Assembly (NCBI GenBank): GCA_035353175.1
Contig: DAOPZC010000001.1
Coordinates: 203,459-267,458 of the forward strand
Length of the DNA: 64,000 bases
From: DAOPZC01 sp035353175
Lineage (GTDB): Bacteria; Verrucomicrobiota; Kiritimatiellia; RFP12; UBA1067
Reading direction: 5' to 3'
The notes under the pieces are model-generated. The model ran no database searches, had not been told where the DNA came from, and saw nothing but the letters and a program-made list of their open reading frames with translations. The number at the start of each line of letters is the position of its first letter. Positions within the stretch are counted from its first letter, which is position 1. The translations under genes and the position numbers were made by a program. Below are positions 42,108 through 53,600 of the stretch, in pieces.

Positions 42108-42548
42108 ATGATACCGGATTTACAGGCGAGTATGATGTGCGACGACGTGCGGCAGGAGCGGAACGGCAAGTTCATGCTGATCGGCATTTTCGACGGGTTG
42201 GTGCAAGCCGTGAATCAGCCGGTGTGTCCGCGCATCTGCTTGATGAACCGCTGGTGCGCGGGCGAGGGGGAATTCACGCAGAAATCGCGCATCGTGGCGC
42301 CGGACGGCGTGACGGTGGTGGGCGAGGGCCAGCCTGTGCCGATCAAACTTTCGAACGACCAGCAGATCGCGACGACCGTCGAGGTCTTCATCAATCTGGC
42401 ATTTCGTCAGGAGGGTACTCACTGGGTGGAAATCCTGCTGGATCATCAACTGCGCATGCGGTATCCGTTGCATGTCCGCAAGGTGCAGCCCCAGCCTCCT
42501 CCCGCGCCGAAAACTGCAGGCCATCCGGACGCGCCGCCGCCTGCGTGA
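42108..42548 (+). CDS. DUF6941-like small cytoplasmic protein
   Basis: 146 aa. It starts IPDLQASMMCDDVRQERNG and continues KFMLIGIFDGLV, the opening of a small family (DUF6941 as I remember it) with a beta-sandwich-like body: FTQKSRIVAPDGVTVV, ATTVEVFINLAFRQEGTHWVEILLDH. The C-terminus is proline-rich. No signal peptide, no catalytic motif. It has its own good promoter and ribosome site. Its last 158 bp overlap the 3' end of the convergent dnaG gene. Function unknown. Confidence 0.75.
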   Translation: MIPDLQASMMCDDVRQERNGKFMLIGIFDGLVQAVNQPVCPRICLMNRWCAGEGEFTQKSRIVAPDGVTVVGEGQPVPIKLSNDQQIATTVEVFINLAFRQEGTHWVEILLDHQLRMRYPLHVRKVQPQPPPAPKTAGHPDAPPPA

Positions 42549-44487
42549 GCGACATCGGGTGGGCCCCTGACATGAGCGTGCACGCCTTCTCCCAGGGCTG
42601 TGTCCCCAGATTCTTGATAAGGATCGAGAGCTGGAATCGCTTGGCCGCGTTTTCCGGAGTGGAGGCGGCGTCGAGTTTTCCCTGTTCGCGGCGCAGGCGC
42701 AAGATCCAGAGTCGCGTGATCATATCCTGGATCAGCTCTTCTTTGGTCATCTCGCGTGCGCTCAGCATTTTCTGCTTGTTCGCGAGCAGGGAGCCCAAGA
42801 GGGGCTGCCACGCGGGCTCTGTGGTCTTGCAGAGCGCGGCGAGGCCGTCGCCGCCGCTCAGCCGCCGGGTCACCAGGGCGTCGACGACCGAACGGGTGAA
42901 GGGGTGCTCGAGGAAGTCGAGCGGCAGATAGCGTTCCACCAGTTCCAGCAGGGCCTCGTCGTGTTCGTGCTCGATCAGCGATTCGCAGAGCAGGTATTCG
43001 GTGCGCGAGGGCGGCTCGGGGGCCGGCGGCTCGTCCAGGGAGCCGATCTCGAAATCGCCGGACGGCCCGTCCGGCTCCCAGTCGCCTTCGGCCGGCGGCG
43101 GAGTCTCGCGGTCCGGTGCGGGAGCGGATGCGGTTTTGTACGACTCGGCATGGGCGGCCCGCTGCCGGAGGCTTTCGCGGTGCTTTTCCAGATCGTCTTC
43201 CATCGCGGTGTAGGGCAGGTGCAGCAGCGCCGCCGCCTCCTGCAGCAGATGCGTCCGCAGCACCGCGCCCGGGCAGGCGGCGAGCATGTCGAGCACGCCG
43301 CGCGTGACGCGGTTCACCGCGTCGATGGAATCGGGCTGCGACTCGGCCCGGAGCAGGGTGTCCACCTGGAAGGCGGTGATCGACTGCGCGTTCTCGAGCA
43401 GGCCGCGGAACACGTCGGGGCCCTTGTCGCGCAGGAGCGAGTCGGGGTCGTCGCCGGCGGGCAGCACCGCTACGCGCACGGGCACTTCCTCCTCGAGGAA
43501 GAGCGCGCCGGTGCGCAGGGCGGCTTTGCGGCCCGCGGCGTCACCGTCGAAGACCAGCACCACGCTGTCGGCGTGCCGCTTAAGCAGGCTGACGTGCTCC
43601 TTGGTGAAGGCCGTTCCCTGGGAGGCGACCGCAGTTTCGAATCCGGAAGCGTGGCAGCGGATCACGTCGATCTGGCCTTCGCAGACGATGGCTTCGCGGC
43701 GCGGATGCTTGACGATCTTGGCGGCGGCCTTGTCGAGCGCATAGAGGACGCGGCTTTTGGTGAAGATCTCGGTCTCGGGGCTGTTGACGTATTTGGCGGG
43801 GTGCGACTTGACGTCGAGGATGCGTGCGCTGAAGGCCACGACGCGGCCCTGGCGGTCGCAGATCGGGAACATCAGGCGGCCGCGGAAGCGGTCGTAATAG
43901 TCGCCGGGCCGGTCGGGCCGGTTGGGCGGCGACAGAATCCCGGCGGTGACAAGCTGCTCGGGCGTGTAGTCGTGCGTCTTGGCCCACTGCAGGATCACGT
44001 CGCGCGGGCGCGTCGGCGCATAGCCGATGCCGAACCGCTCGGCGACCTCATCGGAGAGCTTGCGGGCGGTCAGGTACTGGCGGGCCGGCTCGGCCTCGCG
44101 GATCTGTTTGAGGCAGCGCTGGTAAAAGGCGGCGAGCTCGGCGTGGATGGCGTAAAGCAGGTTGCGGCCCTGCGCGTTGTAGTCCACATCCTCCTTGATG
44201 ACCACGCCCACGCGGTCGGCGAGCGTGCGCACGGCGTCCATGAAGGTGAGCCCGTCCTGCTTCATCAGGAAGGTGAAGATGTCGCCGCTTTCGCCGCACC
44301 CGAAGCAGTGGTAGAACTGCTTGACCGGATTGACGTGGAACGAGGGGGTCTTCTCGTGGTGGAAAGGACAGCAGCCTTTGAAGGTGGCGCCGGACTTCTT
44401 GAGCGTCATGCGTGCGCCGATGAGCTCGACGATGTCGATCCGCGCGCGGATCTCCTCGAGGACGTGGTCTGTGACTTTTCCTGACAT
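42391..44487 (-). CDS. dnaG: DNA primase
   Basis: 698 aa. N-terminal CHC2 zinc finger: CCPFHHEKTPSFHVNPVKQ, YHCFGCGESGD. The catalytic core shows GRLMFPICDRQGRVVAFSAR and the TOPRIM parts AIVCEGQIDVIRCHASGF and LVFDGDAAGRKAALRTG. A helical C-terminal domain for helicase binding starts near 480 (EYLLCESLIEHEHDEALLELV). The last 50 or so residues (from LSILIKNLG onward, ending PSEYPPDEMPD) are low-similarity and lie antisense to the DUF6941-like gene, making the protein longer than the usual ~600 aa. The start ATG 44487 is where the conserved N-terminus begins. Confidence 0.93.
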   Translation of the reverse strand: MSGKVTDHVLEEIRARIDIVELIGARMTLKKSGATFKGCCPFHHEKTPSFHVNPVKQFYHCFGCGESGDIFTFLMKQDGLTFMDAVRTLADRVGVVIKEDVDYNAQGRNLLYAIHAELAAFYQRCLKQIREAEPARQYLTARKLSDEVAERFGIGYAPTRPRDVILQWAKTHDYTPEQLVTAGILSPPNRPDRPGDYYDRFRGRLMFPICDRQGRVVAFSARILDVKSHPAKYVNSPETEIFTKSRVLYALDKAAAKIVKHPRREAIVCEGQIDVIRCHASGFETAVASQGTAFTKEHVSLLKRHADSVVLVFDGDAAGRKAALRTGALFLEEEVPVRVAVLPAGDDPDSLLRDKGPDVFRGLLENAQSITAFQVDTLLRAESQPDSIDAVNRVTRGVLDMLAACPGAVLRTHLLQEAAALLHLPYTAMEDDLEKHRESLRQRAAHAESYKTASAPAPDRETPPPAEGDWEPDGPSGDFEIGSLDEPPAPEPPSRTEYLLCESLIEHEHDEALLELVERYLPLDFLEHPFTRSVVDALVTRRLSGGDGLAALCKTTEPAWQPLLGSLLANKQKMLSAREMTKEELIQDMITRLWILRLRREQGKLDAASTPENAAKRFQLSILIKNLGTQPWEKACTLMSGAHPMSLTQAAARPDGLQFSAREEAGAAPCGHATDTACAVDDPAGFPPSEYPPDEMPD

Positions 44488-44571
44488 GAAGGCCGCTATT
44501 AAAGCACAAAATCCGGCGGATGGAAAATCAAGGCCGGAAATCCGGCGCGAAAAAATGTTTTTGGGGGTGGA

Positions 44572-44600
44572 TTGACCATTCCGACTTCGTGTGATACTCT
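44572..44600 (+). promoter_or_regulatory. Predicted promoter of the rpmH-rnpA-yidD-yidC operon
   Basis: TTGACC (44572-44577), 17 bp, TACTCT (44595-44600), then an AGTAGGAG ribosome region before the rpmH ATG at 44643. Confidence 0.65.
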
Positions 44601-44642
44601 GAACCACTCTTTTTTCATCGAGACAAGTAGGAGAAGACGAAC

Positions 44643-44780
44643 ATGAAAATGATGTGGCAGCCTTCAAAGATCAAGCGCGTGCGCAAGATCGGTTTCCGTG
44701 CCCGTATGGCCACCCGGGGTGGACGTGCATTGATCAACGCCCGTCGCCGCAAGGGACGTCTGCGTCTGACGCAGGTGTAG
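44643..44780 (+). CDS. rpmH: 50S ribosomal protein L34
   Basis: 45 aa, very basic. Reads [19 protein letters not shown], then [18 protein letters not shown], the L34 sequence. The opening MKMMW differs slightly from the usual MKRT(F/Y). It lies directly before rnpA, the nearly universal order, and starts the operon rpmH-rnpA-yidD-yidC. Confidence 0.96.
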   Translation: MKMMWQPSKIKRVRKIGFRARMATRGGRALINARRRKGRLRLTQV

Positions 44781-44781
44781 A

Positions 44782-45201
44782 ATGATGCCCCAGGGCGTCA
44801 TGAACGGCCCGGACCAGAGCGGGGGCGGCGAGGTGCCGTTGCCCGGACCTTTTCGGCTTGATTCGGCTAAATACAAGCGTATTTTTGCAGAAAAAAAGCC
44901 GGTTTACGGTCGGTCTCTGGTGATGTGGGTAACACGTGGATCTGACGCCGGCCGCAGGGCCGGCGTTGTTGTTTCCAAGCGGGTCTTCCGGCGCGCGGTC
45001 GACCGCAACCGCGCGAAACGGCTGATGCGCGAGGCTTTCCGGCTGAGCCGTCACCTGTTGGCGCCGGATGTGGATGTGATTCTGATCGCGCGCGGCGGCA
45101 TCGCCGGCAAGAAGTGTCAGGACGTGATGCGGGACCTCGAGGCCGTGTGCCGCAGGGCGAAGGTGTGGCAGCCGGCGGCGCAGGGAGGCGCGCATGAGTG
45201 A
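44782..45201 (+). CDS. rnpA: Ribonuclease P protein component
   Basis: 139 aa, begins one base after the rpmH stop. The RNase P signature is present: AGVVVSKRVFRRAVDRNRAKRLMREAFR, with FRLDSAKYKRIFAEKKPVYGRSLVMW before it and VDVILIARGGIAGK after. The protein helps the catalytic RNA bind pre-tRNA leaders. The first 20 residues (a Gly/Pro-rich stretch) are outside the conserved region, so translation could begin at the second methionine (44785) or at M7 (44800). Confidence 0.95.
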   Translation: MMPQGVMNGPDQSGGGEVPLPGPFRLDSAKYKRIFAEKKPVYGRSLVMWVTRGSDAGRRAGVVVSKRVFRRAVDRNRAKRLMREAFRLSRHLLAPDVDVILIARGGIAGKKCQDVMRDLEAVCRRAKVWQPAAQGGAHE

Positions 45202-45212
45202 CGGAGGCGCGG

Positions 45213-45485
45213 ATGAAGAACATCGTGTCCGCCGTCAGCCGCGCGGTAAGCGGGCTGTTGATCCTGGCCGTGCGGGCTTATCAGGTGGCGCTTTCGCCGC
45301 ACCTCGGCAGCTGCTGCCGCTTCGAGCCCTCGTGTTCGGCGTATTGCATTGAGGCGTTGCGGACCCACGGCGTGGCGAGGGGATGTTGGCTGACGCTGCG
45401 GAGGCTCGTGCGGTGCCGGCCGTTCGGCCCGTCGGGGTATGATCCCGTGCCGCCGAAGAAAGGCGATGGGACGAAAGGCCGTTAG
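45213..45485 (+). CDS. yidD: Membrane protein insertion efficiency factor YidD
   Basis: 90 aa, the usual size. Sequence VRAYQVALSPHLGSCCRFEPSCSAYCIEALRTHGVARGCWLTLRRLVRCRPFG carries the YidD cysteines and the RC-x-PFG end. ATG 45213 has GGAGG; an upstream GTG at 45198 would add five residues and overlaps rnpA. It sits between rnpA and yidC as expected. Confidence 0.95.
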   Translation: MKNIVSAVSRAVSGLLILAVRAYQVALSPHLGSCCRFEPSCSAYCIEALRTHGVARGCWLTLRRLVRCRPFGPSGYDPVPPKKGDGTKGR

Positions 45486-45530
45486 ACGGTGCGGGCATCT
45501 GTGAATCCGTGAAATCTGGAACCTGAAATC

Positions 45531-47360
45531 ATGAACAAACAAGAGCGACTGATAGTGATTCTTCTGGGCCTGGCCATGGTCGGGTGGATGTTTTACAGCA
45601 ACAAGCAGGCGGTGGCGCGGTCGAAAAACGCGGCGAAAAATCCGCAGCCCGTCGAGACGGTCGCCTCTGCGACGAATGCGCCGGCCGTGAAAACGGCCGA
45701 GCTGACCGCTTCGCCGGCGGCCCAGACTCCGGTCCCCGAGGCGGCGCTGGCCGCGCCTTCGGTGCCGGAAGAGGTCGTGACGCTGAACGGCGGCGACGTG
45801 ACGCTGGCCGTGTCGTCGCACGGCGCGGTGCTCAAGCGGGTGACATTGAACCGCTTCACGACAGTGCCGGGCAAGGCGGGCGCTGACAACCCGCCGGTGA
45901 CGCTGGACTTCGCGAACGCGCCGGGGCTGGAGCTCGCCGGCGTGCCGGGATTGGCCGTCAACGCGGCCTACCGCGTGGAGCGCGACGCGGCCGGCAAGGC
46001 CGTGACGCTCGTCGCCGCGACGGAGCAGGGGCTGACCCTCACGCGCCGCATCGAGCTGCTCAAGGATTATCAGGTCAAAGTCACCGATGCGCTCCGCAAC
46101 GCGGGCGCGGACGTGGTGACGCTCGGCACCAACAGCGTCGCCCTCGGAGCGATGCAGCGCGGCACCTCCAAGAACGACATGCTGTCGGTCGACTCCCTTC
46201 CGGCATTCGCCAAGGCCAAGGTCCGCTATTGGGACAAGGAGAAGGCGACCAAGCAATATCTGGTGGGTGGGACGCCCGGCAGCGGGTTCGGCTGCGGGGG
46301 CGGCAAGGCTTCGGCGGCGGGCATGCCCGACCACACGATCGTGCCGGTGCCGGAGCCGCAGATGTGGGTGGCGATCAAATCGCGCTTTTTTGTGACGGGC
46401 TTCTCTTCGTCCGTGTCCAACTGCGGCTTTACGGCGAAAATGTCCCGCGACGTCGCGCAGCAGGCCTATTCGCTGAGCGAGGTCTCCGCGCGCGTGCTCT
46501 TCCCGGGCCGCGTGCTGGGGCAGGGCGAGACCCTCACGCGCGACTACACGCTCTATATCGGCCCCAAGAAACTCGCGCTCTTGCAGGAGATGGGCAACGG
46601 TATGGACGCGGTGATGCAGTTCGGGAGCTTCATCGGTTGGTTCTGCAAGCTGCTGCTGCCGACGCTGAACTTCTTCCACAAGATCATTCCCGACTATGGC
46701 ATCGCGATCATCCTGCTCACTTTCCTCGTGCGCATCATCTTCTGGCCGCTGACCCACAAGAGCACGGTCAGCATGAAGAAAATGCAGGAGCTCCAGCCGA
46801 AGCTGAAGGAGATTCAGAAACAGTTCAAAGACAATCCGCAGAAGCTGCAGCAGGAGACGTGGGCGGTCTACCGCGAGAACAAAGTGAATCCCATGTCGAG
46901 CTGCCTGCCGATGCTGATCCAGATTCCGGTCTTCATCGCGCTCTTCACGGTGCTGCGCAGCGCGGTGGAGTTGCGCTACGCGCCGTTCCTGTGGATCGTC
47001 GACCTGAGCGAGCCCGAGAATCTGCTGGCCGGCGTGCTGCCGATCCCCCTGAATATCCTGCCGGTTCTGATGGCGGCCACCATGGCGCTGCAGAGCTATC
47101 TGACGCCGTCGGCCGGCGACCCGCAGCAGCAAAAGATGATGATGATCATGATGCCGATCATGATGCTCTTCATGTTTTATAGCTTCCCCGCGGCGCTTTC
47201 GCTCTACTGGACCGTGAGCCAAGTGCTGTCGATCGTGCAGATGCTGATGATCCGACGCTCGACCGCGCACAAGAACGGCCCGGACGGCGGCATGACCGTC
47301 GAAGCCCCGCTCACGCGCCAGCAGCGCCGGCACGCGACCGCAGCGCCTGGGGGTGCCTGA
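45531..47360 (+). CDS. yidC: Membrane protein insertase YidC
   Basis: 609 aa. An N-terminal membrane segment (LIVILLGLAMVGWMFY) is followed by an Ala/Pro-rich linker and the large periplasmic P1 domain (about 80-350: VTLNGGDVTLAVSSHGAVLKRV, NRFTTVPGK), then the conserved insertase core: YGIAIILLTFLVRIIFWPLTHKSTVSMKKMQELQPKLKEIQ, NPMSSCLPMLIQIPVFIALFTVL, and PIMMLFMFYSFPAALSLYWTVSQVLSIVQ. It inserts and folds inner-membrane proteins with or without SecYEG. A terminator follows. Confidence 0.97.
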   Translation: MNKQERLIVILLGLAMVGWMFYSNKQAVARSKNAAKNPQPVETVASATNAPAVKTAELTASPAAQTPVPEAALAAPSVPEEVVTLNGGDVTLAVSSHGAVLKRVTLNRFTTVPGKAGADNPPVTLDFANAPGLELAGVPGLAVNAAYRVERDAAGKAVTLVAATEQGLTLTRRIELLKDYQVKVTDALRNAGADVVTLGTNSVALGAMQRGTSKNDMLSVDSLPAFAKAKVRYWDKEKATKQYLVGGTPGSGFGCGGGKASAAGMPDHTIVPVPEPQMWVAIKSRFFVTGFSSSVSNCGFTAKMSRDVAQQAYSLSEVSARVLFPGRVLGQGETLTRDYTLYIGPKKLALLQEMGNGMDAVMQFGSFIGWFCKLLLPTLNFFHKIIPDYGIAIILLTFLVRIIFWPLTHKSTVSMKKMQELQPKLKEIQKQFKDNPQKLQQETWAVYRENKVNPMSSCLPMLIQIPVFIALFTVLRSAVELRYAPFLWIVDLSEPENLLAGVLPIPLNILPVLMAATMALQSYLTPSAGDPQQQKMMMIMMPIMMLFMFYSFPAALSLYWTVSQVLSIVQMLMIRRSTAHKNGPDGGMTVEAPLTRQQRRHATAAPGGA

Positions 47361-47381
47361 GCCTTCTAAAGATCGGTGCAG

Positions 47382-47412
47382 AGGCCGGGGGCAGATTGCC
47401 TCCGGCCTTTTT
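47382..47412 (+). terminator. Rho-independent terminator after yidC
   Basis: AGGCCGGGGGCA (47382-47393) pairs with TGCCTCCGGCCT (47397-47408; 11 of 12 pairs) with a three-base loop, followed by T-rich TTTTTGTTTTC. Confidence 0.85.
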
Positions 47413-47654
47413 GTTTTCTTCTTGCCCTTCTGTGTTGGGAGCATGCCTGCGGAATCGCCCGTCAGGGGCCCCGGACGCTCGGCCGCTTGCCGGCAAAAAG
47501 CGTGCAAAGCCTGTGTTTTTGCAACCTGCGGCAGGATGTTTGCCGGGGCGAAGAGGCCGCCTTTAACCTTGCGAAACGCAAAAGGAAGAGGATATTATTT
47601 TGACACTGGATTGTGTGCGATTTTGAAGAAAATAAAATTCGAAGGAAGTCGGTC
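47413..47654. other. Leader region of the second giant repeat protein
   Basis: No gene is supported. A promoter candidate TTGCGA-18-TATTAT lies at 47569-47598, and a TTGACA without good -10 at 47600. The ribosome site GAAGGAAG precedes the ATG at 47655. Confidence 0.45.
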
Positions 47655-50600
47655 ATGAAAAGAAGAATGGCGTTGTGGTTTCTGTGTCTGACGGCGGTGT
47701 GTCTGCCGGCCGGCTTGCTGAAGGCGCAAGAGATCGTGAAGGACAATAACGTGCAGCCGCTCAACGACGCTGCCTCTTGGGTCGGCGGCGCGGTGCCCAG
47801 CAACACGAATGTCGCCGTGTGGGACGCGACCGTTTCCGATGCGAATGCGGTGAACCTTGGCGCACCCATGACCTGGGACGGCATCCGCATCGCCAATCCC
47901 GGCGGCACGGTAACGATTAACGGGGCGGATCGCCTGACCCTCGACGGCGGCGCAACGGTCGATGTCGACCTTGGCGCGGCGACGCAGAATCTGACGCTGA
48001 ATACCCCCGTGACGCTGAACGGTTCTTCAGTTGTGGCGGTCAACGCCAACCGCACGCTGGCCTTCAACGGCGGGGCCTCCGTCGGGGCGGTGACCAAGAA
48101 CGGCGCGGGACGCCTGAGTTTCGGCGGCGCGACGGGCGTTGGCGGCGGCACGTATGCGGCCGGTCTGACGGTCTATGAGGGCCCGACGACTCTGAACGGC
48201 GATCACAAACTCACCGGCGGAACGGTGACGCTGCGCGGCATCACGACGATGACCTCGGGATCGACGGAGGCGCTCGCGGTCTTCAACGGCACACTGGTGC
48301 TGGACGGCGGCGCGCTGACCATGACCAACACGATCAGCAGCCGCTTTTTTGCGGGACGCACCAATGCGGACAGCGACGGCCTGCTGATCGTCAGCAACGG
48401 CACCCATACGATTCTCGGGGCGAACAACAGCAACATGGCGAACTTCATCGGCGTATCGGGGGCCAAACGCGGCCGGCTCCATATGGAAGGCGGTTCCCTG
48501 AGCGTCGTCTTCCTGCGGCTGGCGACGAACCAAAAATCCGGGAACGACGTCGACGAGCTGGTCGTCAACAACGGCACGCTGACCGTGACCGGCACAACGG
48601 GCAGCGATCCGATGACCAAGGCTTTCAAGATGGGAACGCGCTTCGACGAAAGCGTGGATGCGGCCTCCCGCAGCGGCCGGCTGGAGATCAACGGCGGGCG
48701 TTTCGAAGTCCCGAACGGGACGGTGCAGATCGCAACCGATGTCGCGGCCAGCACGGGGGCGCAGGAGATCTATTTGAATGGCGGGGTCTGGGCCGTGAAA
48801 AAGATCGCGATCGGCTCTTCTCCGAACGTCGCACGCACCCTTTACTTCGACGGCGGCGTACTGCAGGGAACCAATGTGATCGCGGCGTCGGAGCTGGTCG
48901 ACGGCTGCGCGAACGCCACGTGCAAGGTGCGTGCCGGTGGGGCGTTGCTGGACAGCGTGGACGGTAACGACTTCGTTGTCACCCTCAACCTCGTCGCGGA
49001 CCCCGCCAGCCCCAACGGCGGACTGGTCAAACTCGGCAGCGGCCGGCTCACCTTGGGCGGCGTCAACACCTATACCGGGCCGACGATCGTCTCGAACGGC
49101 ACGCTGTGCGTGACCGGCACGCTCGCGGTCACCAACCTGGTGGTGGAGCCGGGCGCGGCCTTCTCGCTGGCGGATGGCGCGCTGTCGCGCTGCGCTCCGG
49201 CGTCGCTGCGGATCGGCTCGGCTGCGCAGCCTTCGCGGCTGGAGTTCGAGGTGGCGGCAAGCGGATCAGCGTGTGACACGCTGGTGCTTCCCGCCGGTGC
49301 GAGGCTCCAGAAGGTGGAGGTTTCGCTCTTCCAACAGGGCACGCGCAATCCGCTGGCGCGCGAGGGCGATTTCCCGATCCTCACCTACACGGGTACCGCA
49401 CCGTCCGTCGGCTGGCTGAGCTGGGGCACGCCGGTGAAAGGGTTCACCTGCGCGTTCGAGCTCGATGCCGCCACCCGGACGGTCTATGCGCGGATGCGCA
49501 TCGACAGCAGTTCATCCGAATCGGTGTGGATCAATCCGGGCAGCGGCGCGTGGGTGACGGCAGCGAACTGGAACGTCATGCCGGGCGACGCCGCGGGCAC
49601 GCGCGTGCTGTTCGGCGAAATCGCGCTTGCGCCGGCGACGGTCACGCTCGACGCGCCGTTCACGGTCGGCCAAATGGTATTTTCCAACAACAACGCCTAT
49701 ACGCTTTCCGGTGCCGGTTCGCTGACGCTCGATAACGGCACGGCCTCGCCGTTGATCACGGTCTGTCGCGGCGCGCATGCGGTCGCGCTGCCGCTCGCCC
49801 CCGCCGCGCCGCTGGCGGTCAACGCGGCGGCGGGTGCCAGCCTGACGCTGAATGCCGCGATCAGCGGCCCTGCAGGGCTGGTCAAGCAGGGTTCCGGCGA
49901 TCTGATTTTCACAGCCGACAATACCTATGCCGGCGGCACCGCGATCCAGAACGGCGTTCTGGCCCTGCAGGCGGGGGCCTCCGCCGGAACCGCCCCGATC
50001 AGCATCGCGGCGAACGGGGCCCGGCTGCGCGCCGCGGGAACGGATCCAGTGACGGTCAGCAACACGGTCATCGTCGCGGCCAGCGGCGGCGTACTCGACG
50101 CGATCGCGCCGATGACCCTTTCCGGAACGCTCGATTGGGCGACGGGCCAACCGGTGCTGAACAAATACGGATACTCGGAATTGATCTTCAAAGGATCGGC
50201 GAACGAGACCGGTTCCTATCAGATCAAACACTGCACCGGCACGTTCCGCGTGGCGGAAGGCGGCAGCATCCTCATCAACAATGCGAACGTCCGCGATACG
50301 GTAAACTTGTCCGAGACCACGACGTTGCCCCGCCTGTTTGTCGTCGAGACGGGCGCGGTCGTGGTGGCCGGCGGTATTCTTACCGGCTCGGGGCCGTCGA
50401 ACACGGTATACGTCAACGGCGGCAGCCTGACGCTGACCGGCAGCGGCACAGCAGGCGAGTCCGGCCTGATCCGGACGGTCACCGATGTGCCCGGCACGGA
50501 CCGGATCATCATCGACGCGGGAACGCTGAGCTTCTCGTCTGACGACTGGCTGAGCGTGGGCGTGCGCGGCGGCGGCGCGGAGATCGTTGTCAACGGCGGC

Positions 50601-53600
50601 ACGGCGACCTTCGGCCGCCTCTCGCTGGGCGTGCGCGGGGACACCACATTCAGTTCGTCGGGCGTCTATACCGACGCGAAAGTCTGGGTTAACGGCGGCG
50701 TGATGGAGGTGGCCGGGGCCTTCAACTGGATGGGCGACGTTATGGTCGGCCGCACCAATCGCGTGTTTCTGAGCGGCGGCACGCTGCGGCTGCCCGCCAC
50801 GCTGCGCTCGGCATTGGCGACGGCTGCCAATTCGAGCGAGCTCACGTTGAACGGCGGTACGCTGGCGCTGAGCGGGCTCGGAAATTTCGGCACCACGAGC
50901 CTCGATAACTACCTGCGCGGATTGAATGACCTGTACGTCGACCAGGGCGGCGCGGTGATCGACACGCTCGGGAATTCCGCGACCATTACGCAAGCGCTGC
51001 TGCGCGCGGGCTCCACGACCGGCGGCTTGACCAAGCGCGGGGCGGGCTCGCTGACACTCTCCGGCCCGTGCGGAGCAGTCGGCACAACCGCTGTCGAGGA
51101 AGGCGCGCTCCGCTTCGCTTCGACTGCGGCGACGACCGGGCTGGTGCTCTCCAACGGCGTTGCGCTCAGCCTGCGCAACGGCGGGTTCGACGTGTTGACG
51201 CTCGGCACCGCCGTGCTGGCGGACGGCGCGCGCCTGGATCTGGATGTGGCACCGGACAGCGCGGCGTGCGATACGCTCGCCTTACCCGAGGGCGCGACCC
51301 TCGGCGACCTCGTGATCGGTCTCTACAACGTCGGCACCGACACGCCCGTGACGCGTGCGGAAACGTATCCGCTCTTCGCCTACACCGGCGAACCGCCGGA
51401 CGTGAGCGGCCTGTGCCTTGCGCCCGAGTGTTTCGGCATGGCCTGCACGTTCGTGGTCAACACGGGCGCCCACACTGTCGACGCGCAACTGACCTACACC
51501 TCGGCCCAGGTGACCTGGGCCAATGCCGGAGCAGGCAACTGGAGCGCGGCGGAAAACTGGTCGCCGCTCGCCCCCGCCGCAGCGGGCGCGGTCACGCGCT
51601 TCGGCAGCGCGCTGGCCGCCGACGCCACCGTGACGGTCGATGGCCCGGTCTCTGTGGCCGGCATGATTTTCGACCACACCCGCCGCTATACGCTGAGCGG
51701 ATCGGCCGTCACGCTCAGCAACGGCGTGGGCGCCGCCGCCGTTGAAGTCGTTGCAGGCTCACACACGCTGGCCTCTCCGCTGGCGTTGACGGGCAGTACG
51801 GTGGCCTCCATCGCGCCGGGCGCGGAACTGAAGCTATCGGATGTGGCGACCGGCAACGGTGGTCTGACTGTCGAGGGCGGCGGACAACTCACGTTGGACG
51901 GCACCAATAACACGCCGACGACCGTGCGCGGCGGCGCGACGGTGGCGGTGCCGGGCGCGGCCTCGCTGGGCGGCGCGGCGTTGACGCTGGATGGCGGCAA
52001 ATTGGTCGTCGCGGCGTCCGATACCTTGGCGGGCACCGTGACATTGGGCGCGGCGGGCGGCACCTTCAGCGCGGGTGCGGGCCAGACGCTCCTGCTGGAT
52101 GCGGCTGTGACGGGCGCGGGCGGTTTGACCAAGGCGGGCGCGGGCACGATGACGCTGGGGGCATCGGCTGACGGCTATGCGGGGACGACCACCTCCGGTG
52201 GCGGCACGCTGAGTGTGCCGGAGTTTTCCGCAGGCGGGCTGGTGCTGGGACGCGGCACGCTGGCGTATACGGGTGCCTCGACCGCTTCATCGCAGCCGGT
52301 GACCCTCGCTTCCGGCACAAATGCGGCGGTTCTGCGGACCGCTTCCGACTTGACGTTCAGCGGACCGTTCTCAACTGTTTCCGGCGCGTTCTTCAAGAGC
52401 GGCGCGGGCACGGTGACGATCACCGGCGCGAACTCCAATCAGCTCGGTCTCGCCAACGCGGCGAACATGGGCGGCGTCGCGGCGGCGGGCGCCGACGGCG
52501 ATGGACCGACCGTCGGATACGGCGCGTTCAACGTGGCCGAGGGCCGCGTGACACTGGGTGCGGCAGGCCAGACCAATGTGATCTCTGGGGCTCTGCTCGT
52601 GGGTTTGAACACGACGGCTGCGGCCGACGCGGAGACCGCCGGCGAACTCGTTGTGGCGGGAGGCCTCACGGTGTGCCAGGACTGGGCCTATGTCGGCCGC
52701 AACAACGGCACGACGGTGACGGCACCGGGTGGCCGCGCGTCGCGGCTGGTGGTGCAGGACGGTGAGCTGAACACGGTCAACCTCTCGCTGGGAGGCGCGG
52801 CCGGTTTTGCGGGCTATACGGGGCGGCCGGTGTTGGAGATCAGGGGCGGCCTCTGCACCGTGCAGGCGCTGCTCTTCGCGGGCGAGACGGCGGGCGGCGT
52901 TTCGACCGTGTGGGTCAATGGCGGCACCTTGCGCCATCTGGCAACGACGGAAACGTCGCTGCGGCTCGGCAATACCGGCGGCGAAGGCGTTCTGCGTCTC
53001 AGCTCGGGCAACGCCGAGTTTACGAAGGACGTTATTCTGGCGGGTAATGCGGGATGCACCGGCACGGTGGAACTGGCCGGCGGCATGCTGACGGCGCAGA
53101 ACATCTATAAGCTGAATGCCGGGGGCTACAGCCGAATCCTTTTCAACGGCGGCGTGTTCCGCCCGACGGGCGGGGGTCTGAGCGGTATCGACAGCGTGAA
53201 GATCGGCGATGGCCCCGCCATCTTCGACACCTCGCTCTACAGCGGGACGGGGTATAATCTGGCGCAGTCCCTTTCCGGCGTCGGCGCGACGGACGGCGGC
53301 CTCGTCAAAGCGGGAACGAATACGCTGACCATCAACGCGGCTATGGCCTACAACGGGCCGACCGTGGTCTCCGGCGGCGTGATGCGCGTTCTGGGCAGCC
53401 TGCCTGCCACCTCGGCGCTGACGCTTGCGCCCGGCGCGCGCCTGACGCTCAACAACGCGGCGGTCAAAAAGGTGACCGTGTCGGGGTTGACGCTGGGTGA
53501 TGCCGAAGAGACGATGCCGGCGGAACTTGAATTCGGCATCGACTCGCCGAACATGACCAATGACCAGATTGTGGTCAATGGCGATGTGACCGCGCACCAG

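Noticed and set aside
44488..44642. Replication origin next to rpmH
   Set aside because: dnaA is not beside rpmH, and I saw no cluster of TTATCCACA-like boxes; dnaG is the divergent neighbour.
45117..47507. A 796-codon minus-strand frame opposite yidC
   Set aside because: yidC is unmistakable on the + strand; the frame is rich in Arg/His as expected for a shadow.
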